Below, one piece after another: positions 35,769 to 44,638 of a DNA stretch of 58,529 nucleotides (position 1 is its first letter; every line of letters starts with the position of its first letter). The stretch spans positions 1 through 58,529 of the forward strand of contig DAOVER010000020.1 of NCBI GenBank assembly GCA_030668875.1, in the 5' to 3' direction. The notes beneath the pieces are model-generated. The model was not told the DNA's origin, searched no databases, and saw only the letters and a program-made list of their open reading frames with translations. The stretch comes from Candidatus Heimdallarchaeota archaeon. Its GTDB lineage: Archaea; Asgardarchaeota; Heimdallarchaeia; Heimdallarchaeales; Heimdallarchaeaceae. A program made the translations under genes and the position numbers.

Positions 35769-36902
35769 CTATATTATTCTCGGTCTGAAAACTAAAGGCC
35801 ATTTAGCTAGTTTTCGTTTTCTAATAATTCTTTTTATAACGAAGAAAGAAATGGTACAGATAACAACTATAGCTCCTATAGATGGTAGAGTCACAGATAA
35901 ATAATACAATTCTGAAGGTTGATGGGTTATGGTGAATTTCACAATAAACAATCCTCCATTCTGAACTACAAACACATTTTCATCATCAATGATTAAATCA
36001 TGTGTATAGATTACATGTGAGTCATCGAACACAATTATCCTATTGATGTCATAAGGATTTGTTACATTAAAAAGTTCAATAGAATATCTATCCGCTACAT
36101 AAAGAAGTCCATCTTTTTCAAAGATCCCTGTAGCTTCTCCTCCATCTTTGTTAAAATATGAATCAGTAAGAATGGGAGAATATGGGTCAGAAATATCATA
36201 AATTGAAATTCCCCGATCAAACCTTGCTAAGTATAGAAAATCATCACTGATGAAGGCATCATATGCTTCTATAGAATCAGGTGCTAAGCATATTAGTGAT
36301 GGATATCTCTTGTTAGAAATATCGATAATCCTTAATCCATCTCTTGGAGTGCAGAAAAATAAGATATCATCTTGAATTTTCATGTCTCTACCATAACCTC
36401 TTGAATAATTAACTACATGAATCGGATTGAGAGGGTTACTTATATCTAAAATGTGCACTCCACTAACTAGAAAATTTACATATACAAAAGAACCACAAAC
36501 CATCACTTTAAGTGCTATATCCCCTTCTATCTGGTACTGACTAACAATATAAGGATCTATTGGATTGCTTACATCTGCAATTACTAGACCTCCATAATCA
36601 GCTGCAATATATGCGAAATTATTTTCCACATCAACACCATAAGAACCATTTGTTAGTTCTATTTGACTTACCATAACAGGTTCCTCTGGATTACTAATAT
36701 CAATTACTAATAAACCATTAATAGAAGAAACAAAGGCATAATCGTCTTGAAGGCAAATGTCATAACAATCGGTTGTTTCCCAATTAGAAACCTCTTCAGA
36801 GATATAATTTTGTGAAGATACATTTGTGGAGAATAACAAACTAAACACTGTCAAACAAAGTACAAATGCAGTCAAAGCTGGTTTCTCTACAATTTTGGTC
36901 AT
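35769..36902 (-). CDS. LVIVD-repeat beta-propeller surface protein
   Basis: The 377-residue protein starts with a signal peptide. It then repeats units of about 45 residues of the LVIVD type (G.Y.Y.A...GL.I.DISNP..P..VS.Y), seven or so, which should fold as a beta propeller. A single membrane helix (about residues 333-358) and a basic RKRKLAKW tail anchor it. It is probably exposed outside the cell as a binding or adhesion protein. No catalytic residues are visible. It is divergent from the serine hydrolase gene. Confidence 0.78.
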   Translation of the reverse strand: MTKIVEKPALTAFVLCLTVFSLLFSTNVSSQNYISEEVSNWETTDCYDICLQDDYAFVSSINGLLVIDISNPEEPVMVSQIELTNGSYGVDVENNFAYIAADYGGLVIADVSNPIDPYIVSQYQIEGDIALKVMVCGSFVYVNFLVSGVHILDISNPLNPIHVVNYSRGYGRDMKIQDDILFFCTPRDGLRIIDISNKRYPSLICLAPDSIEAYDAFISDDFLYLARFDRGISIYDISDPYSPILTDSYFNKDGGEATGIFEKDGLLYVADRYSIELFNVTNPYDINRIIVFDDSHVIYTHDLIIDDENVFVVQNGGLFIVKFTITHQPSELYYLSVTLPSIGAIVVICTISFFVIKRIIRKRKLAKWPLVFRPRII

Positions 36903-37110
36903 TTCTATTTTTCCTTAAACTTGGTAAGTAGGTGAAATTTTATCTAGTGTTTTTAACGATATTTATTCAAAGCATGGTATGTCTTAAGCACTTATAAAGG
37001 AAATGTGTTACAAGGTTTAGTGGCAAAATGTCTTCTTTCAGTTTTGTTTATATATGTCTAAGTCTAGAAAAGAATTAGTTTAAGAATGAAACTTTCTTTG
37101 GGGTAGAGAA

Positions 37111-39093
37111 ATGATAAATAAGTCAAGAAAATTCATTTTATTGTTAAGTGGTTTAGTGATTATCTCACTAACAGTGAATACATTAAACATTAGCGTAGTA
37201 AACAATACGTCAGTTTTAGCAAATTTAGATGAGGAAATAAATAAAGATTCAGCTTTACATGATATTCCTATTTTAGCATATTTGGAAGATTATATTAATA
37301 GTGAAATTAGACAAGAAATTGAAGATTATAACATAGCAGGAGTGACTGTTTCTGTTGTTCAGGATGGAGAAATGACCTTAGCTAAAGGATTTGGATACAA
37401 AGATTTTGGTTTTGCATCTCCTGTGGTAGTGGAAGAAACTCTTTTTCGATTAGGATCTATTTCCAAAACATTTACAGCTATTGCAACGATGCAACTTGTA
37501 GAGTTAGGACTATTGGATTTAGATGTAGATGTTAATTCATATTTAACAGTTTTTAAAATTCCTGATACTTTTGCTGAGCCCATCACCTTACGACATCTGT
37601 TAACGCATACAGCTGGTTTTGATGTGTCAACATCGTCCGTGTTATATGAATCATATGAGGATATGTTATCACTTGAAGAGGATTTGATTACAAATATACC
37701 TGATAGAGTAAGACCTCCAGGAAAATTGACAGGATATTCTAATTATGGGAGTGCTCTAGTGGGCTACATTGTACAAGAAATTTCTGGAAAAACGTTCTTT
37801 AATTACATAGAGGACAATATTACTTTACCTCTTGGAATGAATAGCACAACATGTAGACAACAACTATCTCTAGAATTTCAAGAAGATATGTCATCAGCGT
37901 ATTATGATACTGAACATCCTGGGTTCTATGAATATTTCTCTCTTTATCCCGCTGGTGGTTTTACGTCTACAGCAACAGATATGGCAAAGTTCATGATGAT
38001 GCTCCTCAATAATGGGACATATAACAATGTAACCATTTTGGAAGAAAATTCTGTTCAAGATATGTTTTCAGATCAATATTCTGTTCATCCTGATTTGCCT
38101 GGAGTTGGTTTAGGTTTATATGAAGCAGATTATAGAAATGCTCATATTGTTGGACACGGGGGAGATACAATTTTCTTTCATAGTAGTATGATGCTTTTCC
38201 CAGAAGAAAACTGTGGCTTGTTTATCTCTTATAATAGTCGATCAGGCATTCTTGGGATGAGTAGATTTATCTCAGGTTTATTGGAAAGTTTTTACTATTT
38301 TAATAGAGTAGTAGAACCTGTAGAAAACTATAAACAGAGAGCAAGTATGTTTTCAGGAACTTATGTTAGCACAAGAAGATATTATAGTGAAAAAAATGGG
38401 TTAGATGTCTTATTCTGGTCACAATACTATTCTGTGAATATTAGTGTAGGTAAGGGATATCTGAAAATTGCTGGATTAGATGATATTAATTTTGTTGAAA
38501 TCGCTCCTTATTTCTTTGTTGAACAAACGGGAACTATGGATTTATCCTTGTTCTTTAAAACAGATGAGAATGAACAAATAACTCACATGTATACAAACTG
38601 GAACACAGCTCTAACAACCTATGAAAAAATCCATACTTCTTATGTTAATACGAATTTACAATTAGGGTTATTAATATTAATGGGAACTATATCCTTGATA
38701 TCCCTGTCAATGTGGGGAATAGATTCTTTCTTTAGATGGAAAAAGGGTAAGAAAAGAGGTAAAATCATTCTTTCGATACCAAAAATATGGTATATCGGCA
38801 TTTTAACTACTGCAATAGTAACTATCAGCTTATTGATGAAGATTAATCACGAGACTATAGTCTTAAGCACTGAAACAGCAACAGCTTTTCAAAGCATACT
38901 TTTCTTACCTTATTTATCAATTGCGTTCATTATTGGCAATATAGTGCTCACATTCTTTGCTTGGTTTGGTGTATTTAACCTAGAAAAGAAACCTTATTGG
39001 AATCTAATGACAAGGATGCAATACTCTGTATTGACAGTGTTTAGTATTTTATACATTATATTCCCGATTTATTGGAATTTACTTATATTTTAA
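37111..39093 (+). CDS. Beta-lactamase-family serine hydrolase, membrane protein
   Basis: The start follows GGGGTAG. A signal peptide leads into a class-C beta-lactamase/PBP-like domain (about 50-400). It has SISK (Ser-x-x-Lys nucleophile), YSNYG (Tyr-x-Asn) and HGGD replacing the KTG triad. After a beta-barrel-like segment (about 400-510) there are four predicted membrane helices to the C-terminus. Related proteins are esterases, D-amino peptidases or LACTB-like enzymes. The active site should face outside. Its substrate is not inferable. A related gene in this window (49370-50542) is broken. Confidence 0.82.
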   Translation: MINKSRKFILLLSGLVIISLTVNTLNISVVNNTSVLANLDEEINKDSALHDIPILAYLEDYINSEIRQEIEDYNIAGVTVSVVQDGEMTLAKGFGYKDFGFASPVVVEETLFRLGSISKTFTAIATMQLVELGLLDLDVDVNSYLTVFKIPDTFAEPITLRHLLTHTAGFDVSTSSVLYESYEDMLSLEEDLITNIPDRVRPPGKLTGYSNYGSALVGYIVQEISGKTFFNYIEDNITLPLGMNSTTCRQQLSLEFQEDMSSAYYDTEHPGFYEYFSLYPAGGFTSTATDMAKFMMMLLNNGTYNNVTILEENSVQDMFSDQYSVHPDLPGVGLGLYEADYRNAHIVGHGGDTIFFHSSMMLFPEENCGLFISYNSRSGILGMSRFISGLLESFYYFNRVVEPVENYKQRASMFSGTYVSTRRYYSEKNGLDVLFWSQYYSVNISVGKGYLKIAGLDDINFVEIAPYFFVEQTGTMDLSLFFKTDENEQITHMYTNWNTALTTYEKIHTSYVNTNLQLGLLILMGTISLISLSMWGIDSFFRWKKGKKRGKIILSIPKIWYIGILTTAIVTISLLMKINHETIVLSTETATAFQSILFLPYLSIAFIIGNIVLTFFAWFGVFNLEKKPYWNLMTRMQYSVLTVFSILYIIFPIYWNLLIF

Positions 39094-39911
39094 TCGAGAT
39101 GCAAAATCTCTTTCTTTTTCCTTTGATAATACTCTAGCATCCGTTTTGCTTGTTCATCAGGATATAGGTCCAATATTCTGATTCTCTCTTTTAGATAAAT
39201 GTCAAAATACTCCAATATAACATCAATTGTTCTGAAAAGTTCCTTTACAGACAAATCTTTAGGAATAGCTTTTTCGAGCAAATTTATTTTCTTCTTATCA
39301 AGTTTTTGCTCTAATCTGCGATAACTTTCCGGTTTTCTTTGAGCTAGCATATCTTCAAATTTGACCAAATATTTTCTGTAGTAGTCTACACAATCGTAAG
39401 CAGCCCATAATTCTCCTCTAGCTAGCTTCAAAACAGTATAACTGAGACCAATATGAAAATGTTTTATATAGTGTCCTAATTCCTCCTCATTGATATCCCA
39501 ATCCATTTGCCAAGCTTTCTCTATCATAGCTGCTATGTGACCTTCAGGGTCGTAAAGATTAGTTATATATGCATGATCTGGTCTAATCTTCTTTGGTAAA
39601 ACTTCCCAAGAGAAATCAAATTTTATCTCATCAGATTCATAGAAAACAACATAAACTGAGGGGAAACCTGACATAGATTCAGCTTTGATTTCACCTATTT
39701 TCTTAGCAGTTTCTAATCTATCTTTTTTCAAAGAATCAAAGTCTTCTGCTGTGCAAAGTATACCACAATCTATATCTGAAAATTCATCTGCTTTTTTTGA
39801 ACCAGAGATGTAAATACCTTTTACCCTAGAATCTTGTTTCAGAACCTCAACTGCTTTATCGATAAGAGCTTGATGTTTTGGTAAGTTGGTGAATTTTTCA
39901 ACTGGATACAT
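39090..39911 (-). CDS. Nucleotidyltransferase-domain protein (aminoglycoside-adenylyltransferase-like)
   Basis: The 273-residue protein has a Pol-beta-type nucleotidyltransferase core. It contains VKGIYISGSKKADEFSDID, with the GS motif followed by the Asp-x-Asp metal ligands, and a third acid in IKFDFSWEV. A helical C-terminal domain follows (about 130-273). The layout resembles DUF4037/streptomycin-adenylyltransferase-like enzymes. Its target (small molecule or RNA) is unknown. It overlaps the stop of the convergent hydrolase gene by four bases. Confidence 0.7.
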   Translation of the reverse strand: MYPVEKFTNLPKHQALIDKAVEVLKQDSRVKGIYISGSKKADEFSDIDCGILCTAEDFDSLKKDRLETAKKIGEIKAESMSGFPSVYVVFYESDEIKFDFSWEVLPKKIRPDHAYITNLYDPEGHIAAMIEKAWQMDWDINEEELGHYIKHFHIGLSYTVLKLARGELWAAYDCVDYYRKYLVKFEDMLAQRKPESYRRLEQKLDKKKINLLEKAIPKDLSVKELFRTIDVILEYFDIYLKERIRILDLYPDEQAKRMLEYYQRKKKEILHLD

Positions 39912-40030
39912 GAAGACAAACTCTTTTTAAACACTTTAAAGTTTTTTGAAACACTATTCTAGTTCTTTAGAAAACAATAGATTAGACAAAATTTAAGACT
40001 GAAGAAATATTGGTAAAATTATTGGTAAAA

Positions 40031-41137
40031 ATGACAGCAGAAGAGTATGTTCCTGTTGAAGCACTTCATAATTTTATGAAGGATGTTTTTGTAGGGTTAG
40101 GTTACCCTAATGAAGAAGCTCAAGTGAGTGCAGATATATTGATTGAATCTGATCTTAGAGGAATAAGGTCTCATGGAGTACAGCGTCTCAGATATTACTA
40201 TGTGAGAGTTAAAGGAGGGCAACATAAAATAAGCAAGTTTGAGATTGTCAAGGATCAGGATGCAGCTGTAGTCATAGATGGAAACCATGGAAATGGGCAT
40301 TTTATATCATACAATGCTATGAAACTAGCTATAGAAAAAGCAAAGAAATATGGACTAGGAATGGCAGTTGTAAGAAATAGCACTCATTACGGTATAGCAG
40401 GATATTATCCCTTAATGGCAATAAAAGAAGGATGTATTGGAATAACTGGAACTAATGCTCGTCCAGCTGTTGCTCCAACTTTTGGTGTTGAACCTATGTT
40501 AGGCACTAACCCTCTGACTTTTGGTTTTCCAACAAATGAAGAATTTCCATTTGTTCTAGATTGTGCAACATCGATCATTCAAAGAGGGAAGGTAGAACTA
40601 AGTGCAAGAACAGGCGAGGCTCTAGCTGATGGACTAGTAATAGGAAAAGATGGTAAATCTAAAACCGATGCAGAACAGCTGTTGAAAGATTTTGTTAGCC
40701 AAGAAGCGGCTTTACTACCGCTAGGGGGAGTTGGAGAATCGCTGTCTGGTCATAAAGGATATGGTTATTCTACAGTTGTAGAGATACTTTCTGCAGCACT
40801 ACAAGATGGAAAATTCTTGAAAGAACTATCAGGATTAGACAATGAGGGGAATAACACACACTTCCATGTAGGGCATTTCTTCATAGCAATAGATCCTGAA
40901 CATTTTCTTGGTCTAGATGTTTTCAAAGCTGTTGCTGGAGCAATATGTAGAAAACTAAGAAAATCTGAGATTGCTCCTGGTGAAGAGAGGATATATACAG
41001 CAGGAGAAAAAGAATTCGAAGCTGAGAAATTGGTCAGAGAAAAAGGTGTTCCCATCAACAAGAGTATTCAAGAGGATTTAATTTATATGAGAGATGATCT
41101 AAAACTTGAGAATTATATTTTTCCTTTTGAAAAGTAG
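40031..41137 (+). CDS. Ldh2/YlbC-family malate/L-lactate (or sulfolactate) dehydrogenase
   Basis: The ATG at 40031 gives the start usual for this family (EEYVPVEALHNFMKDVFVGLG). A TTG at 40010 would add seven residues without a good ribosome binding site. The 368-residue protein carries SDLRGIRSHGVQRL, NSTHYGIAGYY, GTNPLTFGFP and SGHKGYG, the blocks of the type-2 malate/lactate dehydrogenase family. It oxidises a 2-hydroxy acid with NAD(P). Sulfolactate dehydrogenase (ComC) of coenzyme-M synthesis belongs to the same family. A ComDE-like pair is encoded at the right end of the window. A link is possible but unproven. Confidence 0.83.
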   Translation: MTAEEYVPVEALHNFMKDVFVGLGYPNEEAQVSADILIESDLRGIRSHGVQRLRYYYVRVKGGQHKISKFEIVKDQDAAVVIDGNHGNGHFISYNAMKLAIEKAKKYGLGMAVVRNSTHYGIAGYYPLMAIKEGCIGITGTNARPAVAPTFGVEPMLGTNPLTFGFPTNEEFPFVLDCATSIIQRGKVELSARTGEALADGLVIGKDGKSKTDAEQLLKDFVSQEAALLPLGGVGESLSGHKGYGYSTVVEILSAALQDGKFLKELSGLDNEGNNTHFHVGHFFIAIDPEHFLGLDVFKAVAGAICRKLRKSEIAPGEERIYTAGEKEFEAEKLVREKGVPINKSIQEDLIYMRDDLKLENYIFPFEK

Positions 41138-41155
41138 ATTTAAGGAGATAATAGA

Positions 41156-41293
41156 GTGGAAGGGTATTTAACCCCTCCTAGTAAAGCTCTGCTGGTGGAT
41201 TATCCTGACACAATGTGTCAGCAGTGTTATGGGGGGACATATCACTATTTGATACTTCGAGAATTGGGTATAAAAACCCCAAGAAAAAAGTAA
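41156..41293 (+). CDS. Small CxxC protein, 45 residues
   Basis: A strong AAGGAGAT site precedes a GTG at 41156. The frame runs 45 codons to TAA at 41291-41293. The product contains DTMCQQCYGG, a CxxC pair that could bind metal or act in redox, and ends in a basic tail (KTPRKK). It begins 18 bases after the dehydrogenase stop, so it probably shares that transcript. Function is unknown. Confidence 0.5.
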   Translation: MEGYLTPPSKALLVDYPDTMCQQCYGGTYHYLILRELGIKTPRKK

Positions 41294-41304
41294 CCTCACT
41301 GAAA

Positions 41305-42420
41305 CTATTCTACAATAATCTCCTCTGGAGGGACGAAAGGAAACACTCTGCGAACTATGTCTGTTGCGTCAGAAAAAGAGCTAATTGAACCGTCGAAGTT
41401 TTCCAAAATAGAACCAAATTGTTTACAAAAATCTCTATTGAAATGTTTTACCGCTAATTGCAAAATATACGAATCACTGTCACTAATAACAATTGTTGAC
41501 ACTTTCTTTTTTAGATCTTCAACAACTATCATCTTCTTGTCTCTAAAACTGATTTTTCGTAAATCTGTTCGAGCACCTGTTGTCTCAGCTAAGATTGTCC
41601 TAAGAGCGGAAACAGTTCCTGTTAGAAGTGTATCTTCAATTATCTTCGGTTCTCCTCTCTCTATTCGAACTGAATAGAGTAGAATGCCCGATTCATCTAA
41701 AACTATGAGTTTATTAAACTTTGTTGGTGTAATATAAACAAAAAACGGATTAGCTATGAAAGCAATAGCTGTAACTCCAAAAAGTATTCCAAGTGGTATT
41801 GCTCCGTAGAATTGCAAACTTGGGTTAATCTGAATGGTCCATCTCTCAAAAATCTTTGCGACGGAGAATAGAAGAGCTACACCCATAGAAGATGCTATAA
41901 CAATACTAATTCTTTTCAATCTCTTATACTCAAGTTTTATCGCGTCCATCAAGAAGACAAAGAAAGCTTGAGCTAAAACAAAAGCTTGGAAAATATTGAA
42001 AATAACTCTGTAAATTCTGTATTCAGGCAGAAAATCGAGTTCTAGATTAAATCCAAGCTCAATGAAGTATAATGCTAAATAACCACCAAGAAGAAGACTA
42101 GCGATACTAAGATGCCAGGGATTAGGTCTGCTATTTTTGATGAGTTCAGTATAAAGAAATAGAAAGAACAATCCAATTGCATAAGGAATAATATGTATCT
42201 CTTGTATGGCACTATTACTATCCAAAGAACCATATTCACTAGGGAAGAAAAGTGCAATCTCAATTAATGATTGTACTATAGCAAAAGAAAAAAGGCCTAT
42301 AAACCAGTCAAACCCTCTGATCTTATCATGGAATCGCCTGTAACCAAAATAGCTGAGTATGATTAAGATAATGACTATCTGTCCTATTTTGATCCAAAAT
42401 TCCAGAAGGTTAGACGCCAT
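41305..42420 (-). CDS. Polytopic membrane protein with C-terminal longin/roadblock-like domain
   Basis: The ATG at 42420 follows AAGGGAG and is preferred over 42498. The 371-residue product has about seven hydrophobic helices in residues 5-245. A soluble domain of about 120 residues follows. The tail starts FNKLIVLDESGILLYSVRI, has an insertion with GTVSALRTILAET, and then strands KKMIVVEDLKKKVSTIVISD and a helix. This beta-beta-alpha-beta-beta-beta-alpha order resembles longin or roadblock folds, which in eukaryotes serve small GTPases. I do not recognise the membrane part as a receptor family. A membrane sensor or GTPase-linked adaptor is an inference from architecture. Confidence 0.55.
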   Translation of the reverse strand: MASNLLEFWIKIGQIVIILIILSYFGYRRFHDKIRGFDWFIGLFSFAIVQSLIEIALFFPSEYGSLDSNSAIQEIHIIPYAIGLFFLFLYTELIKNSRPNPWHLSIASLLLGGYLALYFIELGFNLELDFLPEYRIYRVIFNIFQAFVLAQAFFVFLMDAIKLEYKRLKRISIVIASSMGVALLFSVAKIFERWTIQINPSLQFYGAIPLGILFGVTAIAFIANPFFVYITPTKFNKLIVLDESGILLYSVRIERGEPKIIEDTLLTGTVSALRTILAETTGARTDLRKISFRDKKMIVVEDLKKKVSTIVISDSDSYILQLAVKHFNRDFCKQFGSILENFDGSISSFSDATDIVRRVFPFVPPEEIIVE

Positions 42421-42537
42421 TAAAACTCCCTTAAGTATAGTAAATTTTAAAGCTAACCCTTGTATCCTTTGAAGAAATGTGTGTATGTTAATACACAATA
42501 ATGACTATAATCTAGTAAAAGAAGTTATGACATGAAT

Positions 42538-42728
42538 TTTGTACGAAATTCTTTAGAAGTGCCAGAAGCACATCATGGGAATGCCACATACCCCCCTACA
42601 CCGCCCACATCTTCTACAAAGATGCTTACGGTTCGCTTTGGATGGTTGTTGGATGTAACCGCGAGGATCACCATGGAACTGGTGCATAGCTACAATCCTT
42701 CAACGTACAATCTACATCACACTATATA
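42538..42728. other. GC-richer island: decayed gene or RNA gene
   Basis: This stretch is visibly richer in G and C than its surroundings. The plus frame open from 42529 to a TAG just after 42680 has no start codon but looks protein-like (AHIFYKDAYGSLWMVVGC then NREDHHGTGA). A second plus frame has an ATG at 42532 but an odd Pro/Thr-rich product. On the minus strand a TATATAAAC-like box reading inward starts at about 42729. I cannot decide between a gene fragment and a non-coding RNA. Confidence 0.3.
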
Positions 42729-42790
42729 AACACAAAAAACATGCTTAATAAAAGGTTATAAGTGCGCTAGGAATAGCATCATTTACACAT

Positions 42791-43066
42791 ATGAATGCAG
42801 AGAAACATAACTATGATCTACTGCTTCTACTGAGTACCCTTGGATCAAATAAGATTAGAGCAATCTTAGTATTAGCACATCAATACCCTAAAGCGGTAAC
42901 AGCAACACAACTATCAATGCTGCTGGGTTATTCTCTAAAAGCGCGAACGATATACAGAGGAATATTAGATGACCTTCAAGAAAGAGATTTGATATTCCTG
43001 GATAAACTCACACCAAAAGTAGCAAGTATAAGATTAAATCACGAAAATCCTCTCCTAAAAAAATGA
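42791..43066 (+). CDS. Small winged-helix DNA-binding protein, frame broken at an A7 run
   Basis: The 91 residues form a winged-helix-like domain (NKIRAILVLAHQYPKAVTATQL then a recognition-helix-like segment and a wing, DLIFLDKLTPKVASIRL). Translation stops at TGA 43064-43066, directly after AAAAAAA. In the -1 frame, ATG ATA GAT continues as MIDLAQKYGEKYFEVIEDVLR and stops at 43128. That tail reads as the natural C-terminal helix. The full product would be about 112 residues. A lost A, a sequencing error or ribosomal slippage on A-AAA-AAA would all explain it. The membrane-protein gene follows six bases after the second stop. Confidence 0.6.
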   Translation: MNAEKHNYDLLLLLSTLGSNKIRAILVLAHQYPKAVTATQLSMLLGYSLKARTIYRGILDDLQERDLIFLDKLTPKVASIRLNHENPLLKK

Positions 43067-43133
43067 TAGATTTGGCGCAAAAATATGGAGAGAAATATTT
43101 CGAAGTAATAGAAGATGTCTTGAGGTAAAAGAA

Positions 43134-43688
43134 TTGAATACTAGAAACATGTTTTCACAAAACAGAAATAATAAAATGTATTCTAGAAAGAAAGTGTTCA
43201 TATCTGTGATGATTATATCAGCAATAATTTTTATCATGTCAGTATCAATAGCTGTTAAATCCGATGGAGGAGTAGTAACAATAACAACTGGAGATTCTAG
43301 TGGGACTAGAAGTTCAGCAAGAATAAGTTTTGAAATATGGAATTTTACCACATTTATAGTGTCTTCAGCAATATTGATCATCCTACCTCCAATCCACTTA
43401 CTGTCAAAAACAATGATATTTAGTTCAGGAAAAAAAGTAAATGTTTGGAGAAAATATGGTGAAGTGAAATTCCATTCGTTTTACAGAAAAGCAAGCATTA
43501 ATACTCTAAGGGGAACGATTACAATAAAGAAACGTTCTTACAATTATCTCCTGAGCCTACCTTTATTGAAGGGAAAGGAAATAGAAAATTACGGATTTTC
43601 TAAAGTTGAGAAAAGTTACAAAGTAACAGCTGAGAGAGAAGAAATATCAAGCATACTACATCTTTATCAAGCGTTTGTTCAGAAATAA
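43134..43688 (+). CDS. Membrane protein with two helices, probable partner of the HTH gene
   Basis: A TTG at 43134 follows GAGGTAA at suitable spacing. The 184-residue product has a membrane helix at about residues 21-43 and an outside loop rich in Gly, Ser and Thr (SDGGVVTITTGDSSGTRSS). A second helix lies at about 70-92, followed by a basic cytosolic domain of about 90 residues. The cytosolic part has beta strands and a final helix resembling a winged helix (VKFHSFYRKASINTLRGTI), but this is weak. Its position directly after the DNA-binding gene suggests a membrane-linked regulatory pair. Confidence 0.5.
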   Translation: MNTRNMFSQNRNNKMYSRKKVFISVMIISAIIFIMSVSIAVKSDGGVVTITTGDSSGTRSSARISFEIWNFTTFIVSSAILIILPPIHLLSKTMIFSSGKKVNVWRKYGEVKFHSFYRKASINTLRGTITIKKRSYNYLLSLPLLKGKEIENYGFSKVEKSYKVTAEREEISSILHLYQAFVQK

Positions 43689-43694
43689 GTTTGT

Positions 43695-44057
43695 TCAAGC
43701 AAAACTGTTTATTTGGTTATAGCGACGAATGACCTCTTTTTTCTCTTCAATTTCTTCCTCTCGATGGAGAAGATCCCAAACAGCTTTTTCTTTAAACTCT
43801 CCATCTTCAAAAACAGTAATAGTAGCAAGAGAAATTATTTTATCTTTCATGATGATTTTACCATCATTTATAAGATGATTAAGACCTTCCAAAATACCTT
43901 GAAAATTAGTAAGGAGATTATATCCACCCCACATTTTCTTAAGAAGATCATCAAGATGAATAGTTTCATGTTCTTTAAGTATTAACTCAACTCTATTTTC
44001 AAAAGAATCTTTCGAGGCTTCCCGTGCCTCTTCAGGATAATCCCAGAAGCTTGACAT
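43695..44057 (-). CDS. Hypothetical 120-residue protein, winged-helix-like
   Basis: An acidic/basic soluble protein with predicted helices and a hairpin. Residues 25-85 (VELILKEHETIHLDDLLKK.., LNHLINDGKIIMKDKIISL) fit a winged-helix pattern, and the C-terminal part is a charged coil (HREEEIEEKKEVIRRYN). It is convergent with the membrane-protein gene (6 bases) and divergent from the decayed gene upstream. Function is unknown. DNA binding is only suggested. Confidence 0.45.
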   Translation of the reverse strand: MSSFWDYPEEAREASKDSFENRVELILKEHETIHLDDLLKKMWGGYNLLTNFQGILEGLNHLINDGKIIMKDKIISLATITVFEDGEFKEKAVWDLLHREEEIEEKKEVIRRYNQINSFA

Positions 44058-44135
44058 ATTACTTTCAGTAGTGAGTGTTTAACGAAACTATTTAAGCACC
44101 ACAAAATATTATAAAGAAGGGTTCGTTAATATTAT

Positions 44136-44575
44136 GTGATTTTATTGAAAGAGAAATTGGACAAAGGAATCATATTTATCCGTTTTGCTTACTGGATTGG
44201 AGCAATACTGGATTTGTAAGTTGCAATATCAATGACATTATATGTATTTTTAAATTAAACATAGGGATGGATTTCCCTGATGCTAATCTTGAAAACAGAT
44301 ACATGCTGGTTGCTGGAATGACTTTGATGTGGGGTTGGACAGCATTGTTGATATGGGGAGATAGAAAACCTGTGGAAAGAAGGATGTTACTGTTGCTTAC
44401 TGCAATGCCAGTTGTTATATTATATTTTGTAGGAGAACTAGTCTTATTTCTTCAAGGAGCTGTAGATACTAGTATTACTCAATTTGTAATTTTTCAAAGT
44501 ATACGGTTTGGTTTACTTAGTATATTCATTGCAAGTTATTTCATAGCATGGAAAAAAGCAAGGAAGAAGATCTAA
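44136..44575 (+). pseudogene. Broken four-helix membrane protein
   Basis: A frame beginning with GTG 44136 reads LLKEKLDKGIIFIRFAYWIGAILDL and then TAA. In the same frame more hydrophobic sequence (VAISMTLYVFLN) and two further stops follow. A different frame continues from 44267 (MDFPDANLENRYMLVAGMTL) to 44575 with three helices and the DRKPVERR loop. From memory, RFAYWIGAI..., ..EYRYA.G...MFGWT and DRKPVERK belong to one small polytopic family. The locus therefore looks like one gene carrying at least one nonsense mutation and one frameshift. A TATA box (ATTATAAAG) about 26 bases before the GTG suggests a leaderless start. The 102-residue second part could still be made. Confidence 0.5.
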
Positions 44576-44638
44576 AAATTCATTGAACAATCAAATTCAT
44601 TCCATAAATCTTAAAATAGGGAAAAACGATGAATATTT

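Noticed and set aside
42532..42729. Plus-strand 65-codon frame in the G+C-rich island
   Set aside because: Pro/Thr-rich odd product; a neighbouring frame looks more protein-like. Listed instead as an unresolved island.
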